Shown: piece by piece, positions 41,427 to 55,219 of the stretch | Layout of the letters: every line of letters begins with the position of its first letter | Numbering within the stretch: position 1 is the first letter of the stretch | Assembly (NCBI GenBank): GCA_011947345.1 | Contig: JAAVTG010000275.1 | Location: 186,001-250,000 of the forward strand | Direction of reading: 5' to 3' | From: Phytophthora quininea | Lineage: Eukaryota; Oomycota; Peronosporomycetes; Peronosporales; Peronosporaceae | Length of the DNA: 64,000 nucleotides | Program-made: the position numbers and the translations under genes | Notes under the pieces: generated by a model | Database searches by the model: none | What the model saw: only the letters and a program-made list of their open reading frames with translations | What the model was told of the DNA's origin: nothing

Positions 41427-41710
41427 CGGTGTCTGGTGTCTGGGGCGGGTGCAGAGGTCCTCGGGGTGTATGCCAGTCGCTGGCGCCGTGTGCGGAGCGC
41501 GCATTCGCTGTTTGCTTGCTCGTTTGATGCGGGTGCGCCGAGCGCGATTGCGGGCGAAAGCGGCGGTCGGACTGGGCGAGCGGTGGTGCAGGCGGTAGAG
41601 GGGTCGGTGGTGCGCGCTGGGAGGGGCGTGTGCGGCGTGTGTAGGCGGTCGTTTGCGCGGTAGGCGGTGTTTTGTTGGCGAAGTTGTTTGGGTCGTATGA
41701 TTGTGAACGT

Positions 41711-41783
41711 GTCAGTGTCGTCTAGTGGTTAGGACGCGAGCTTCACACGCTCGAGATCGAGGGTTCGATCCCCTCCTCTGATA
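41711..41783 (+). tRNA. tRNA-Val(CAC), array copy 6
   Basis: Same as copy 1; decamer tract begins with a shortened CACAAG unit; next copy 896 bp on. Confidence 0.92.
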
Positions 41784-42270
41784 TCTTCTTTGCTCTCTCG
41801 TTTTGTGCCGGACCGCGCTTGCTTTTGGCTCTCCGACAGTGTCCTTGTCGCCCGTCCTACACGCAGACCTTCCCCACAAGCACACAAGCACACACAAGCA
41901 CACACAAGCACACACAAGCACACACAGCACACACAAGCACACGCAAGCACACCGAGCTCCCGTACGGTCGAACTGCGACCGCGCTGTCCAATCAGGCCAC
42001 AGTCCACGCGCGACTCGTGGGTTGCTGCGGCAGATCTGTCATTGGTTTGGGATTGTACCACAGGTTCTCGGCAGTAGGTGGTCATGATGTGATACACTAG
42101 GACACTAGGGCATCCGCGTAGACGCTGGCATGGTGGGATGTTCGCGCCGGCAATCCGGGGATCCGTGGACGGCATCGAGGTTGGCAGCGGTCGACTGCCG
42201 GGACTGCCGGGACTGCCGGGACTGCCGGGACTCCGTGGCGAGTGCGTCCGCGTCGCTGTGCGTGTCTGGC

Positions 42271-42339
<69 letters not shown>

Positions 42340-42606
42340 GGCGGGTGCAGAGGTCCTCGGGGTGTATGCCAGTCGCTGGCGCCGTGTGCGGAGCGCGCAT
42401 TCGCTGTTTGCTTGCTCGTTTGATGCGGGTGCGCCGAGCGCGATTGCGGGCGAAAGCGGCGGTCGGACTGGGCGAGCGGTGGTGCAGGCGGTAGAGGGGT
42501 CGGTGGTGCGCGCTGGGAGGGGCGTGTGCGGCGTGTGTAGGCGGTCGTTTGCGCGGTAGGCGGTGTTTTGTTGGCGAAGTTGTTTGGGTCGTATGATTGT
42601 GAACGT

Positions 42607-42679
42607 GTCAGTGTCGTCTAGTGGTTAGGACGCGAGCTTCACACGCTCGAGATCGAGGGTTCGATCCCCTCCTCTGATA
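42607..42679 (+). tRNA. tRNA-Val(CAC), array copy 7
   Basis: Same as copy 1; decamer tract contains a CA-dinucleotide run; next copy 888 bp on. Confidence 0.92.
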
Positions 42680-43170
42680 TCTTCTTTGCTCTCTCGTTTT
42701 GTGCCGGACCGCGCTTGCTTTTGGCTCTCCGACAGTGTCCTTGTCGCCCGTCCTACACGCAGACCTTCCCCACAAGCACACAGCACACACAAGCACACAC
42801 ACACACAAGCACACACAAGCACACACAAGCACACACAAGCACACACAAGCACACGCACACGCAAGCACACCGAGCTCCCGTACGGTCGAACTGCGACCGC
42901 GCTGTCCAATCAGGCCACAGTCCACGCGCGACTCGTGGGTTGCTGCGGCAGATCTGTCATTGGTTTGGGATTGTACCACAGGTTCTCGGCAGTAGGTGGT
43001 CATGATGTGATACACTAGGACACTAGGGCATCCGCGTAGACGCTGGCATGGTGGGATGTTCGCGCCGGCAATCCGGGGATCCGTGGACGGCATCGAGGTT
43101 GGCAGCGGTCGACTGCCGGGACTGCCGGGACTGCCGGGACTCCGTGGCGAGTGCGTCCGCGTCGCTGTGC

Positions 43171-43227
<57 letters not shown>

Positions 43228-43494
43228 GGCGGGTGCAGAGGTCCTCGGGGTGTATGCCAGTCGCTGGCGCCGTGTGCGGAGCGCGCATTCGCTGTTTGCT
43301 TGCTCGTTTGATGCGGGTGCGCCGAGCGCGATTGCGGGCGAAAGCGGCGGTCGGACTGGGCGAGCGGTGGTGCAGGCGGTAGAGGGGTCGGTGGTGCGCG
43401 CTGGGAGGGGCGTGTGCGGCGTGTGTAGGCGGTCGTTTGCGCGGTAGGCGGTGTTTTGTTGGCGAAGTTGTTTGGGTCGTATGATTGTGAACGT

Positions 43495-43567
43495 GTCAGT
43501 GTCGTCTAGTGGTTAGGACGCGAGCTTCACACGCTCGAGATCGAGGGTTCGATCCCCTCCTCTGATA
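43495..43567 (+). tRNA. tRNA-Val(CAC), array copy 8
   Basis: Same as copy 1; short decamer tract; the heptamer tract starts with GTGGCGTCTG; next copy 870 bp on. Confidence 0.92.
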
Positions 43568-44021
43568 TCTTCTTTGCTCTCTCGTTTTGTGCCGGACCGC
43601 GCTTGCTTTTGGCTCTCCGACAGTGTCCTTGTCGCCCGTCCTACACGCAGACCTTCCCCACAAGCACACACAAGCACACACAAGCACACACAAGCACACA
43701 AGCACACCGAGCTCCCGTACGGTCGAACTGCGACCGCGCTGTCCAATCAGGCCACAGTCCACGCGCGACTCGTGGGTTGCTGCGGCAGATCTGTCATTGG
43801 TTTGGGATTGTACCACAGGTTCTCGGCAGTAGGTGGTCATGATGTGATACACTAGGACACTAGGGCATCCGCGTAGACGCTGGCATGGTGGGATGTTCGC
43901 GCCGGCAATCCGGGGATCCGTGGACGGCATCGAGGTTGGCAGCGGTCGACTGCCGGGACTGCCGGGACTGCCGGGACTGCCGGGACTCCGTGGCGAGTGC
44001 GTCCGCGTCGCTGTGCGTGGC

Positions 44022-44097
<76 letters not shown>

Positions 44098-44364
44098 GGC
44101 GGGTGCAGAGGTCCTCGGGGTGTATGCCAGTCGCTGGCGCCGTGTGCGGAGCGCGCATTCGCTGTTTGCTTGCTCGTTTGATGCGGGTGCGCCGAGCGCG
44201 ATTGCGGGCGAAAGCGGCGGTCGGACTGGGCGAGCGGTGGTGCAGGCGGTAGAGGGGTCGGTGGTGCGCGCTGGGAGGGGCGTGTGCGGCGTGTGTAGGC
44301 GGTCGTTTGCGCGGTAGGCGGTGTTTTGTTGGCGAAGTTGTTTGGGTCGTATGATTGTGAACGT

Positions 44365-44437
44365 GTCAGTGTCGTCTAGTGGTTAGGACGCGAGCTTCAC
44401 ACGCTCGAGATCGAGGGTTCGATCCCCTCCTCTGATA
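44365..44437 (+). tRNA. tRNA-Val(CAC), array copy 9
   Basis: Same as copy 1; five nonamers in the unit; next copy 908 bp on. Confidence 0.92.
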
Positions 44438-44957
44438 TCTTCTTTGCTCTCTCGTTTTGTGCCGGACCGCGCTTGCTTTTGGCTCTCCGACAGTGTCCTT
44501 GTCGCCCGTCCTACACGCAGACCTTCCCCACAAGCACACACAAGCACACACAAGCACACACAAGCACACACAAGCACACACAAGCACACACAAGCACACA
44601 CACAGCACACACAAGCACACGCAAGCACACCGAGCTCCCGTACGGTCGAACTGCGACCGCGCTGTCCAATCAGGCCACAGTCCACGCGCGACTCGTGGGT
44701 TGCTGCGGCAGATCTGTCATTGGTTTGGGATTGTACCACAGGTTCTCGGCAGTAGGTGGTCATGATGTGATACACTAGGACACTAGGGCATCCGCGTAGA
44801 CGCTGGCATGGTGGGATGTTCGCGCCGGCAATCCGGGGATCCGTGGACGGCATCGAGGTTGGCAGCGGTCGACTGCCGGGACTGCCGGGACTGCCGGGAC
44901 TGCCGGGACTGCCGGGACTCCGTGGCGAGTGCGTCCGCGTCGCTGTGCGTGTCTGGC

Positions 44958-45005
<48 letters not shown>

Positions 45006-45272
45006 GGCGGGTGCAGAGGTCCTCGGGGTGTATGCCAGTCGCTGGCGCCGTGTGCGGAGCGCGCATTCGCTGTTTGCTTGCTCGTTTGATGCGGGTGCGC
45101 CGAGCGCGATTGCGGGCGAAAGCGGCGGTCGGACTGGGCGAGCGGTGGTGCAGGCGGTAGAGGGGTCGGTGGTGCGCGCTGGGAGGGGCGTGTGCGGCGT
45201 GTGTAGGCGGTCGTTTGCGCGGTAGGCGGTGTTTTGTTGGCGAAGTTGTTTGGGTCGTATGATTGTGAACGT

Positions 45273-45345
45273 GTCAGTGTCGTCTAGTGGTTAGGACGCG
45301 AGCTTCACACGCTCGAGATCGAGGGTTCGATCCCCTCCTCTGATA
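45273..45345 (+). tRNA. tRNA-Val(CAC), array copy 10
   Basis: Same as copy 1. Its spacer has two one-base deletions (CCTACCGCAG, GTCAATC) shared with unit 15; next copy 868 bp on. Confidence 0.92.
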
Positions 45346-45803
45346 TCTTCTTTGCTCTCTCGTTTTGTGCCGGACCGCGCTTGCTTTTGGCTCTCCGACA
45401 GTGTCCTTGTCGCCCGTCCTACCGCAGACCTTCCCCACAAGCACACACAAGCACACACAAGCACACACAAGCACACACAAGCACACCGAGCTCCCGTACG
45501 GTCGAACTGCGACCGCGCTGTCAATCAGGCCACAGTCCACGCGCGACTCGTGGGTTGCTGCGGCAGATCTGTCATTGGTTTGGGATTGTACCACAGGTTC
45601 TCGGCAGTAGGTGGTCATGATGTGATACACTAGGACACTAGGGCATCCGCGTAGACGCTGGCATGGTGGGATGTTCGCGCCGGCAATCCGGGGATCCGTG
45701 GACGGCATCGAGGTTGGCAGCGGTCGACTGCCGGGACTGCCGGGACTGCCGGGACTGCCGGGACTCCGTGGCGAGTGCGTCCGCGTCGCTGTGCGTGTCT
45801 GGC

Positions 45804-45872
<69 letters not shown>

Positions 45873-46140
45873 GGCGGGTGCAGAGGTCCTCGGGGTGTAT
45901 GCCAGTCGCTGGCGCCGTGTGCGGAGCGCGCATTCGCTGTTTGCTTGCTCGTTTGATGCGGGGTGCGCCGAGCGCGATTGCGGGCGAAAGCGGCGGTCGG
46001 ACTGGGCGAGCGGTGGTGCAGGCGGTAGAGGGGTCGGTGGTGCGCGCTGGGAGGGGCGTGTGCGGCGTGTGTAGGCGGTCGTTTGCGCGGTAGGCGGTGT
46101 TTTGTTGGCGAAGTTGTTTGGGTCGTATGATTGTGAACGT

Positions 46141-46213
46141 GTCAGTGTCGTCTAGTGGTTAGGACGCGAGCTTCACACGCTCGAGATCGAGGGTTCGATC
46201 CCCTCCTCTGATA
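46141..46213 (+). tRNA. tRNA-Val(CAC), array copy 11
   Basis: Same as copy 1; five nonamers; next copy 867 bp on. Confidence 0.92.
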
Positions 46214-46683
46214 TCTTCTTTGCTCTCTCGTTTTGTGCCGGACCGCGCTTGCTTTTGGCTCTCCGACAGTGTCCTTGTCGCCCGTCCTACACGCAGACCT
46301 TCCCCACAAGCACACACAAGCACACACAAGCACACACAAGCACACACAAGCACACACAAGCACACCGAGCTCCCGTACGGTCGAACTGCGACCGCGCTGT
46401 CCAATCAGGCCACAGTCCACGCGCGACTCGTGGGTTGCTGCGGCAGATCTGTCATTGGTTTGGGATTGTACCACAGGTTCTCGGCAGTAGGTGGTCATGA
46501 TGTGATACACTAGGACACTAGGGCATCCGCGTAGACGCTGGCATGGTGGGATGTTCGCGCCGGCAATCCGGGGATCCGTGGACGGCATCGAGGTTGGCAG
46601 CGGTCGACTGCCGGGACTGCCGGGACTGCCGGGACTGCCGGGACTGCCGGGACTCCGTGGCGAGTGCGTCCGCGTCGCTGTGC

Positions 46684-46740
<57 letters not shown>

Positions 46741-47007
46741 GGCGGGTGCAGAGGTCCTCGGGGTGTATGCCAGTCGCTGGCGCCGTGTGCGGAGCGCGCA
46801 TTCGCTGTTTGCTTGCTCGTTTGATGCGGGTGCGCCGAGCGCGATTGCGGGCGAAAGCGGCGGTCGGACTGGGCGAGCGGTGGTGCAGGCGGTAGAGGGG
46901 TCGGTGGTGCGCGCTGGGAGGGGCGTGTGCGGCGTGTGTAGGCGGTCGTTTGCGCGGTAGGCGGTGTTTTGTTGGCGAAGTTGTTTGGGTCGTATGATTG
47001 TGAACGT

Positions 47008-47080
47008 GTCAGTGTCGTCTAGTGGTTAGGACGCGAGCTTCACACGCTCGAGATCGAGGGTTCGATCCCCTCCTCTGATA
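47008..47080 (+). tRNA. tRNA-Val(CAC), array copy 12
   Basis: Same as copy 1; GTCAATC spacer variant; next copy 855 bp on. Confidence 0.92.
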
Positions 47081-47539
47081 TCTTCTTTGCTCTCTCGTTT
47101 TGTGCCGGACCGCGCTTGCTTTTGGCTCTCCGACAGTGTCCTTGTCGCCCGTCCTACACGCAGACCTTCCCCACAAGCACACACAAGCACACACAAGCAC
47201 ACACAAGCACACACAAGCACACCGAGCTCCCGTACGGTCGAACTGCGACCGCGCTGTCAATCAGGCCACAGTCCACGCGCGACTCGTGGGTTGCTGCGGC
47301 AGATCTGTCATTGGTTTGGGATTGTACCACAGGTTCTCGGCAGTAGGTGGTCATGATGTGATACACTAGGACACTAGGGCATCCGCGTAGACGCTGGCAT
47401 GGTGGGATGTTCGCGCCGGCAATCCGGGGATCCGTGGACGGCATCGAGGTTGGCAGCGGTCGACTGCCGGGACTGCCGGGACTGCCGGGACTGCCGGGAC
47501 TCCGTGGCGAGTGCGTCCGCGTCGCTGTGCGTGTCTGGC

Positions 47540-47594
<55 letters not shown>

Positions 47595-47862
47595 GGCGGG
47601 TGCAGAGGTCCTCGGGGTGTATGCCAGTCGCTGGCGCCGTGTGCGGAGCGCGCATTCGCTGTTTGCTTGCTCGTTTGATGCGGGGTGCGCCGAGCGCGAT
47701 TGCGGGCGAAAGCGGCGGTCGGACTGGGCGAGCGGTGGTGCAGGCGGTAGAGGGGTCGGTGGTGCGCGCTGGGAGGGGCGTGTGCGGCGTGTGTAGGCGG
47801 TCGTTTGCGCGGTAGGCGGTGTTTTGTTGGCGAAGTTGTTTGGGTCGTATGATTGTGAACGT

Positions 47863-47935
47863 GTCAGTGTCGTCTAGTGGTTAGGACGCGAGCTTCACAC
47901 GCTCGAGATCGAGGGTTCGATCCCCTCCTCTGATA
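47863..47935 (+). tRNA. tRNA-Val(CAC), array copy 13
   Basis: Same as copy 1; the spacer lacks GAG after the decamer tract (CACACCGCTCCC); next copy 865 bp on. Confidence 0.92.
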
Positions 47936-48411
47936 TCTTCTTTGCTCTCTCGTTTTGTGCCGGACCGCGCTTGCTTTTGGCTCTCCGACAGTGTCCTTGT
48001 CGCCCGTCCTACACGCAGACCTTCCCACAAGCACACACAAGCACACACAAGCACACACAAGCACACACAAGCACACACAAGCACACCGCTCCCGTACGGT
48101 CGAACTGCGACCGCGCTGTCCAATCAGGCCACAGTCCACGCGCGACTCGTGGGTTGCTGCGGCAGATCTGTCATTGGTTTGGGATTGTACCACAGGTTCT
48201 CGGCAGTAGGTGGTCATGATGTGATACACTAGGACACTAGGGCATCCGCGTAGACGCTGGCATGGTGGGATGTTCGCGCCGGCAATCCGGGGATCCGTGG
48301 ACGGCATCGAGGTTGGCAGCGGTCGACTGCCGGGACTGCCGGGACTGCCGGGACTGCCGGGACTGCCGGGACTCCGTGGCGAGTGCGTCCGCGTCGCTGT
48401 GCGTGTCTGGC

Positions 48412-48459
<48 letters not shown>

Positions 48460-48727
48460 GGCGGGTGCAGAGGTCCTCGGGGTGTATGCCAGTCGCTGGC
48501 GCCGTGTGCGGAGCGCGCATTCGCTGTTTGCTTGCTCGTTTGATGCGGGGTGCGCCGAGCGCGATTGCGGGCGAAAGCGGCGGTCGGACTGGGCGAGCGG
48601 TGGTGCAGGCGGTAGAGGGGTCGGTGGTGCGCGCTGGGAGGGGCGTGTGCGGCGTGTGTAGGCGGTCGTTTGCGCGGTAGGCGGTGTTTTGTTGGCGAAG
48701 TTGTTTGGGTCGTATGATTGTGAACGT

Positions 48728-48800
48728 GTCAGTGTCGTCTAGTGGTTAGGACGCGAGCTTCACACGCTCGAGATCGAGGGTTCGATCCCCTCCTCTGATA
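48728..48800 (+). tRNA. tRNA-Val(CAC), array copy 14
   Basis: Same as copy 1; the spacer segment between nonamers and heptamers is rearranged (about 49224-49256); next copy 862 bp on. Confidence 0.92.
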
Positions 48801-49250
48801 TCTTCTTTGCTCTCTCGTTTTGTGCCGGACCGCGCTTGCTTTTGGCTCTCCGACAGTGTCCTTGTCGCCCGTCCTACACGCAGACCTTCCCCACAAGCAC
48901 ACACAAGCACACACAAGCACACACAAGCACACACAAGCACACCGAGCTCCCGTACGGTCGAACTGCGACCGCGCTGTCAATCAGGCCACAGTCCACGCGC
49001 GACTCGTGGGTTGCTGCGGCAGATCTGTCATTGGTTTGGGATTGTACCACAGGTTCTCGGCAGTAGGTGGTCATGATGTGATACACTAGGACACTAGGGC
49101 ATCCGCGTAGACGCTGGCATGGTGGGATGTTCGCGCCGGCAATCCGGGGATCCGTGGACGGCATCGAGGTTGGCAGCGGTCGACTGCCGGGACTGCCGGG
49201 ACTGCCGGGACTGCCGGGACTCCGGGGCCGTGCGTGCGTCGTCTGGTGTC

Positions 49251-49321
<71 letters not shown>

Positions 49322-49589
49322 GGCGGGTGCAGAGGTCCTCGGGGTGTATGCCAGTCGCTGGCGCCGTGTGCGGAGCGCGCATTCGCTGTTTGCTTGCTCG
49401 TTTGATGCGGGGTGCGCCGAGCGCGATTGCGGGCGAAAGCGGCGGTCGGACTGGGCGAGCGGTGGTGCAGGCGGTAGAGGGGTCGGTGGTGCGCGCTGGG
49501 AGGGGCGTGTGCGGCGTGTGTAGGCGGTCGTTTGCGCGGTAGGCGGTGTTTTGTTGGCGAAGTTGTTTGGGTCGTATGATTGTGAACGT

Positions 49590-49662
49590 GTCAGTGTCGT
49601 CTAGTGGTTAGGACGCGAGCTTCACACGCTCGAGATCGAGGGTTCGATCCCCTCCTCTGATA
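49590..49662 (+). tRNA. tRNA-Val(CAC), array copy 15
   Basis: Same as copy 1; spacer shares both one-base deletions of unit 10; next copy 847 bp on. Confidence 0.92.
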
Positions 49663-50120
49663 TCTTCTTTGCTCTCTCGTTTTGTGCCGGACCGCGCTTG
49701 CTTTTGGCTCTCCGACAGTGTCCTTGTCGCCCGTCCTACCGCAGACCTTCCCCACAAGCACACACAAGCACACACAAGCACACACAAGCACACACAAGCA
49801 CACCGAGCTCCCGTACGGTCGAACTGCGACCGCGCTGTCAATCAGGCCACAGTCCACGCGCGACTCGTGGGTTGCTGCGGCAGATCTGTCATTGGTTTGG
49901 GATTGTACCACAGGTTCTCGGCAGTAGGTGGTCATGATGTGATACACTAGGACACTAGGGCATCCGCGTAGACGCTGGCATGGTGGGATGTTCGCGCCGG
50001 CAATCCGGGGATCCGTGGACGGCATCGAGGTTGGCAGCGGTCGACTGCCGGGACTGCCGGGACTGCCGGGACTGCCGGGACTCCGTGGCGAGTGCGTCCG
50101 CGTCGCTGTGCGTGTCTGGC

Positions 50121-50168
<48 letters not shown>

Positions 50169-50436
50169 GGCGGGTGCAGAGGTCCTCGGGGTGTATGCCA
50201 GTCGCTGGCGCCGTGTGCGGAGCGCGCATTCGCTGTTTGCTTGCTCGTTTGATGCGGGGTGCGCCGAGCGCGATTGCGGGCGAAAGCGGCGGTCGGACTG
50301 GGCGAGCGGTGGTGCAGGCGGTAGAGGGGTCGGTGGTGCGCGCTGGGAGGGGCGTGTGCGGCGTGTGTAGGCGGTCGTTTGCGCGGTAGGCGGTGTTTTG
50401 TTGGCGAAGTTGTTTGGGTCGTATGATTGTGAACGT

Positions 50437-50509
50437 GTCAGTGTCGTCTAGTGGTTAGGACGCGAGCTTCACACGCTCGAGATCGAGGGTTCGATCCCCT
50501 CCTCTGATA
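50437..50509 (+). tRNA. tRNA-Val(CAC), array copy 16
   Basis: Same as copy 1; the last nonamer is truncated (CTGCCGTCCGTGG); next copy 839 bp on. Confidence 0.92.
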
Positions 50510-50964
50510 TCTTCTTTGCTCTCTCGTTTTGTGCCGGACCGCGCTTGCTTTTGGCTCTCCGACAGTGTCCTTGTCGCCCGTCCTACACGCAGACCTTCCC
50601 CACAAGCACACACAAGCACACACAAGCACACACAAGCACACACAAGCACACCGAGCTCCCGTACGGTCGAACTGCGACCGCGCTGTCAATCAGGCCACAG
50701 TCCACGCGCGACTCGTGGGTTGCTGCGGCAGATCTGTCATTGGTTTGGGATTGTACCACAGGTTCTCGGCAGTAGGTGGTCATGATGTGATACACTAGGA
50801 CACTAGGGCATCCGCGTAGACGCTGGCATGGTGGGATGTTCGCGCCGGCAATCCGGGGATCCGTGGACGGCATCGAGGTTGGCAGCGGTCGACTGCCGGG
50901 ACTGCCGGGACTGCCGGGACTGCCGGGACTGCCGTCCGTGGCGAGTGCGTCCGCGTCGCTGTGC

Positions 50965-51007
<43 letters not shown>

Positions 51008-51275
51008 GGCGGGTGCAGAGGTCCTCGGGGTGTATGCCAGTCGCTGGCGCCGTGTGCGGAGCGCGCATTCGCTGTTTGCTTGCTCGTTTGATGCAGGGTG
51101 CGCCGAGCGCGATTGCGGGCGAAAGCGGCGGTCGGACTGGGCGAGCGGTGGTGCAGGCGGTAGAGGGGTCGGTGGTGCGCGCTGGGAGGGGCGTGTGCGG
51201 CGTGTGTAGGCGGTCGTTTGCGCGGTAGGCGGTGTTTTGTTGGCGAAGTTGTTTGGGTCGTATGATTGTGAACGT

Positions 51276-51348
51276 GTCAGTGTCGTCTAGTGGTTAGGAC
51301 GCGAGCTTCACACGCTCGAGATCGAGGGTTCGATCCCCTCCTCTGATA
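51276..51348 (+). tRNA. tRNA-Val(CAC), array copy 17
   Basis: Same as copy 1; spacer has an insertion (CCGTGCCGCGCCGTGG) before the heptamers; next copy 854 bp on. Confidence 0.92.
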
Positions 51349-51797
51349 TCTTCTTTGCTCTCTCGTTTTGTGCCGGACCGCGCTTGCTTTTGGCTCTCCG
51401 ACAGTGTCCTTGTCGCCCGTCCTACACGCAGACCTTCCCCACAAGCACACACAAGCACACACAAGCACACACAAGCACACACAAGCACACCGAGCTCCCG
51501 TACGGTCGAACTGCGACCGCGCTGTCCAATCAGGCCACAGTCCACGCGCGACTCGTGGGTTGCTGCGGCAGATCTGTCATTGGTTTGGGATTGTACCACA
51601 GGTTCTCGGCAGTAGGTGGTCATGATGTGATACACTAGGACACTAGGGCATCCGCGTAGACGCTGGCATGGTGGGATGTTCGCGCCGGCAATCCGGGGAT
51701 CCGTGGACGGCATCGAGGTTGGCAGCGGTCGACTGCCGGGACTGCCGGGACTGCCGGGACTCCGTGCCGCGCCGTGGCGAGTGCGTCGTCGCTGTGC

Positions 51798-51861
<64 letters not shown>

Positions 51862-52129
51862 GGCGGGTGCAGAGGTCCTCGGGGTGTATGCCAGTCGCTG
51901 GCGCCGTGTGCGGAGCGCGCATTCGCTGTTTGCTTGCTCGTTTGATGCGGGGTGCGCCGAGCGCGATTGCGGGCGAAAGCGGCGGTCGGACTGGGCGAGC
52001 GGTGGTGCAGGCGGTAGAGGGGTCGGTGGTGCGCGCTGGGAGGGGCGTGTGCGGCGTGTGTAGGCGGTCGTTTGCGCGGTAGGCGGTGTTTTGTTGGCGA
52101 AGTTGTTTGGGTCGTATGATTGTGAACGT

Positions 52130-52202
52130 GTCAGTGTCGTCTAGTGGTTAGGACGCGAGCTTCACACGCTCGAGATCGAGGGTTCGATCCCCTCCTCTGA
52201 TA
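52130..52202 (+). tRNA. tRNA-Val(CAC), array copy 18
   Basis: Same as copy 1; three bases inserted after the decamers (ACCGCAGAGCTC); next copy 842 bp on. Confidence 0.92.
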
Positions 52203-52655
52203 TCTTCTTTGCTCTCTCGTTTTGTGCCGGACCGCGCTTGCTTTTGGCTCTCCGACAGTGTCCTTGTCGCCCGTCCTACACGCAGACCTTCCCCACAAGC
52301 ACACACAAGCACACACAAGCACACACAAGCACACACAAGCACACCGCAGAGCTCCCGTACGGTCGAACTGCGACCGCGCTGTCAATCAGGCCACAGTCCA
52401 CGCGCGACTCGTGGGTTGCTGCGGCAGATCTGTCATTGGTTTGGGATTGTACCACAGGTTCTCGGCAGTAGGTGGTCATGATGTGATACACTAGGACACT
52501 AGGGCATCCGCGTAGACGCTGGCATGGTGGGATGTTCGCGCCGGCAATCCGGGGATCCGTGGACGGCATCGAGGTTGGCAGCGGTCGACTGCCGGGACTG
52601 CCGGGACTGCCGGGACTCCGTGGCGAGTGCGTCCGCGTCGCTGTGCGTGTCTGGC

Positions 52656-52703
<48 letters not shown>

Positions 52704-52971
52704 GGCGGGTGCAGAGGTCCTCGGGGTGTATGCCAGTCGCTGGCGCCGTGTGCGGAGCGCGCATTCGCTGTTTGCTTGCTCGTTTGATGCGGGGTGCGCC
52801 GAGCGCGATTGCGGGCGAAAGCGGCGGTCGGACTGGGCGAGCGGTGGTGCAGGCGGTAGAGGGGTCGGTGGTGCGCGCTGGGAGGGGCGTGTGCGGCGTG
52901 TGTAGGCGGTCGTTTGCGCGGTAGGCGGTGTTTTGTTGGCGAAGTTGTTTGGGTCGTATGATTGTGAACGT

Positions 52972-53044
52972 GTCAGTGTCGTCTAGTGGTTAGGACGCGA
53001 GCTTCACACGCTCGAGATCGAGGGTTCGATCCCCTCCTCTGATA
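52972..53044 (+). tRNA. tRNA-Val(CAC), array copy 19
   Basis: Same as copy 1; heptamer tract short and ends GTGTCTGCGGG; next copy 816 bp on. Confidence 0.92.
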
Positions 53045-53486
53045 TCTTCTTTGCTCTCTCGTTTTGTGCCGGACCGCGCTTGCTTTTGGCTCTCCGACAG
53101 TGTCCTTGTCGCCCGTCCTACACGCAGACCTTCCCCACAAGCACACACAAGCACACACAAGCACACACAAGCACACACAAGCACACCGAGCTCCCGTACG
53201 GTCGAACTGCGACCGCGCTGTCCAATCAGGCCACAGTCCACGCGCGACTCGTGGGTTGCTGCGGCAGATCTGTCATTGGTTTGGGATTGTACCACAGGTT
53301 CTCGGCAGTAGGTGGTCATGATGTGATACACTAGGACACTAGGGCATCCGCGTAGACGCTGGCATGGTGGGATGTTCGCGCCGGCAATCCGGGGATCCGT
53401 GGACGGCATCGAGGTTGGCAGCGGTCGACTGCCGGGACTGCCGGGACTGCCGGGACTCCGTGGCGAGTGCGTCCGCGTCGCTGTGC

Positions 53487-53521
<35 letters not shown>

Positions 53522-53787
53522 CGGGTGCAGAGGTCCTCGGGGTGTATGCCAGTCGCTGGCGCCGTGTGCGGAGCGCGCATTCGCTGTTTGCTTGCTCGTT
53601 TGATGCAGGGTGCGCCGAGCGCGATTGCGGGCGAAAGCGGCGGTCGGACTGGGCGAGCGGTGGTGCAGGCGGTAGAGGGGTCGGTGGTGCGCGCTGGGAG
53701 GGGCGTGTGCGGCGTGTGTAGGCGGTCGTTTGCGCGGTAGGCGGTGTTTTGTTGGCGAAGTTGTTTGGGTCGTATGATTGTGAACGT

Positions 53788-53860
53788 GTCAGTGTCGTCT
53801 AGTGGTTAGGACGCGAGCTTCACACGCTCGAGATCGAGGGTTCGATCCCCTCCTCTGATA
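53788..53860 (+). tRNA. tRNA-Val(CAC), array copy 20
   Basis: Same as copy 1; eight decamers in the same CACAAG/CGCAAG order as units 1 and 25; next copy 869 bp on. Confidence 0.92.
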
Positions 53861-54341
53861 TCTTCTTTGCTCTCTCGTTTTGTGCCGGACCGCGCTTGCT
53901 TTTGGCTCTCCGACAGTGTCCTTGTCGCCCGTCCTACACGCAGACCTTCCCCACAAGCACACACAAGCACACACAAGCACACACAAGCACACACAAGCAC
54001 ACGCAAGCACACACAAGCACACGCAAGCACACCGAGCTCCCGTACGGTCGAACTGCGACCGCGCTGTCCAATCAGGCCACAGTCCACGCGCGACTCGTGG
54101 GTTGCTGCGGCAGATCTGTCATTGGTTTGGGATTGTACCACAGGTTCTCGGCAGTAGGTGGTCATGATGTGATACACTAGGACACTAGGGCATCCGCGTA
54201 GACGCTGGCATGGTGGGATGTTCGCGCCGGCAATCCGGGGATCCGTGGACGGCATCGAGGTTGGCAGCGGTCGACTGCCGGGACTGCCGGGACTGCCGGG
54301 ACTCCGTGGCGAGTGCGTCCGCGTCGCTGTGCGTGTCTGGC

Positions 54342-54389
<48 letters not shown>

Positions 54390-54656
54390 GGCGGGTGCAG
54401 AGGTCCTCGGGGTGTATGCCAGTCGCTGGCGCCGTGTGCGGAGCGCGCATTCGCTGTTTGCTTGCTCGTTTGATGCGGGTGCGCCGAGCGCGATTGCGGG
54501 CGAAAGCGGCGGTCGGACTGGGCGAGCGGTGGTGCAGGCGGTAGAGGGGTCGGTGGTGCGCGCTGGGAGGGGCGTGTGCGGCGTGTGTAGGCGGTCGTTT
54601 GCGCGGTAGGCGGTGTTTTGTTGGCGAAGTTGTTTGGGTCGTATGATTGTGAACGT

Positions 54657-54729
54657 GTCAGTGTCGTCTAGTGGTTAGGACGCGAGCTTCACACGCTCGA
54701 GATCGAGGGTTCGATCCCCTCCTCTGATA
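54657..54729 (+). tRNA. tRNA-Val(CAC), array copy 21
   Basis: Same as copy 1; one of the shortest decamer tracts; next copy 830 bp on. Confidence 0.92.
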
Positions 54730-55166
54730 TCTTCTTTGCTCTCTCGTTTTGTGCCGGACCGCGCTTGCTTTTGGCTCTCCGACAGTGTCCTTGTCGCCCG
54801 TCCTACACGCAGACCTTCCCCACAAGCACACACAAGCACACACAAGCACACACACAGCACACCGAGCTCCCGTACGGTCGAACTGCGACCGCGCTGTCAA
54901 TCAGGCCACAGTCCACGCGCGACTCGTGGGTTGCTGCGGCAGATCTGTCATTGGTTTGGGATTGTACCACAGGTTCTCGGCAGTAGGTGGTCATGATGTG
55001 ATACACTAGGACACTAGGGCATCCGCGTAGACGCTGGCATGGTGGGATGTTCGCGCCGGCAATCCGGGGATCCGTGGACGGCATCGAGGTTGGCAGCGGT
55101 CGACTGCCGGGACTGCCGGGACTGCCGGGACTCCGTGGCGAGTGCGTCCGCGTCGCTGTGCGTCCG

Positions 55167-55219
<53 letters not shown>

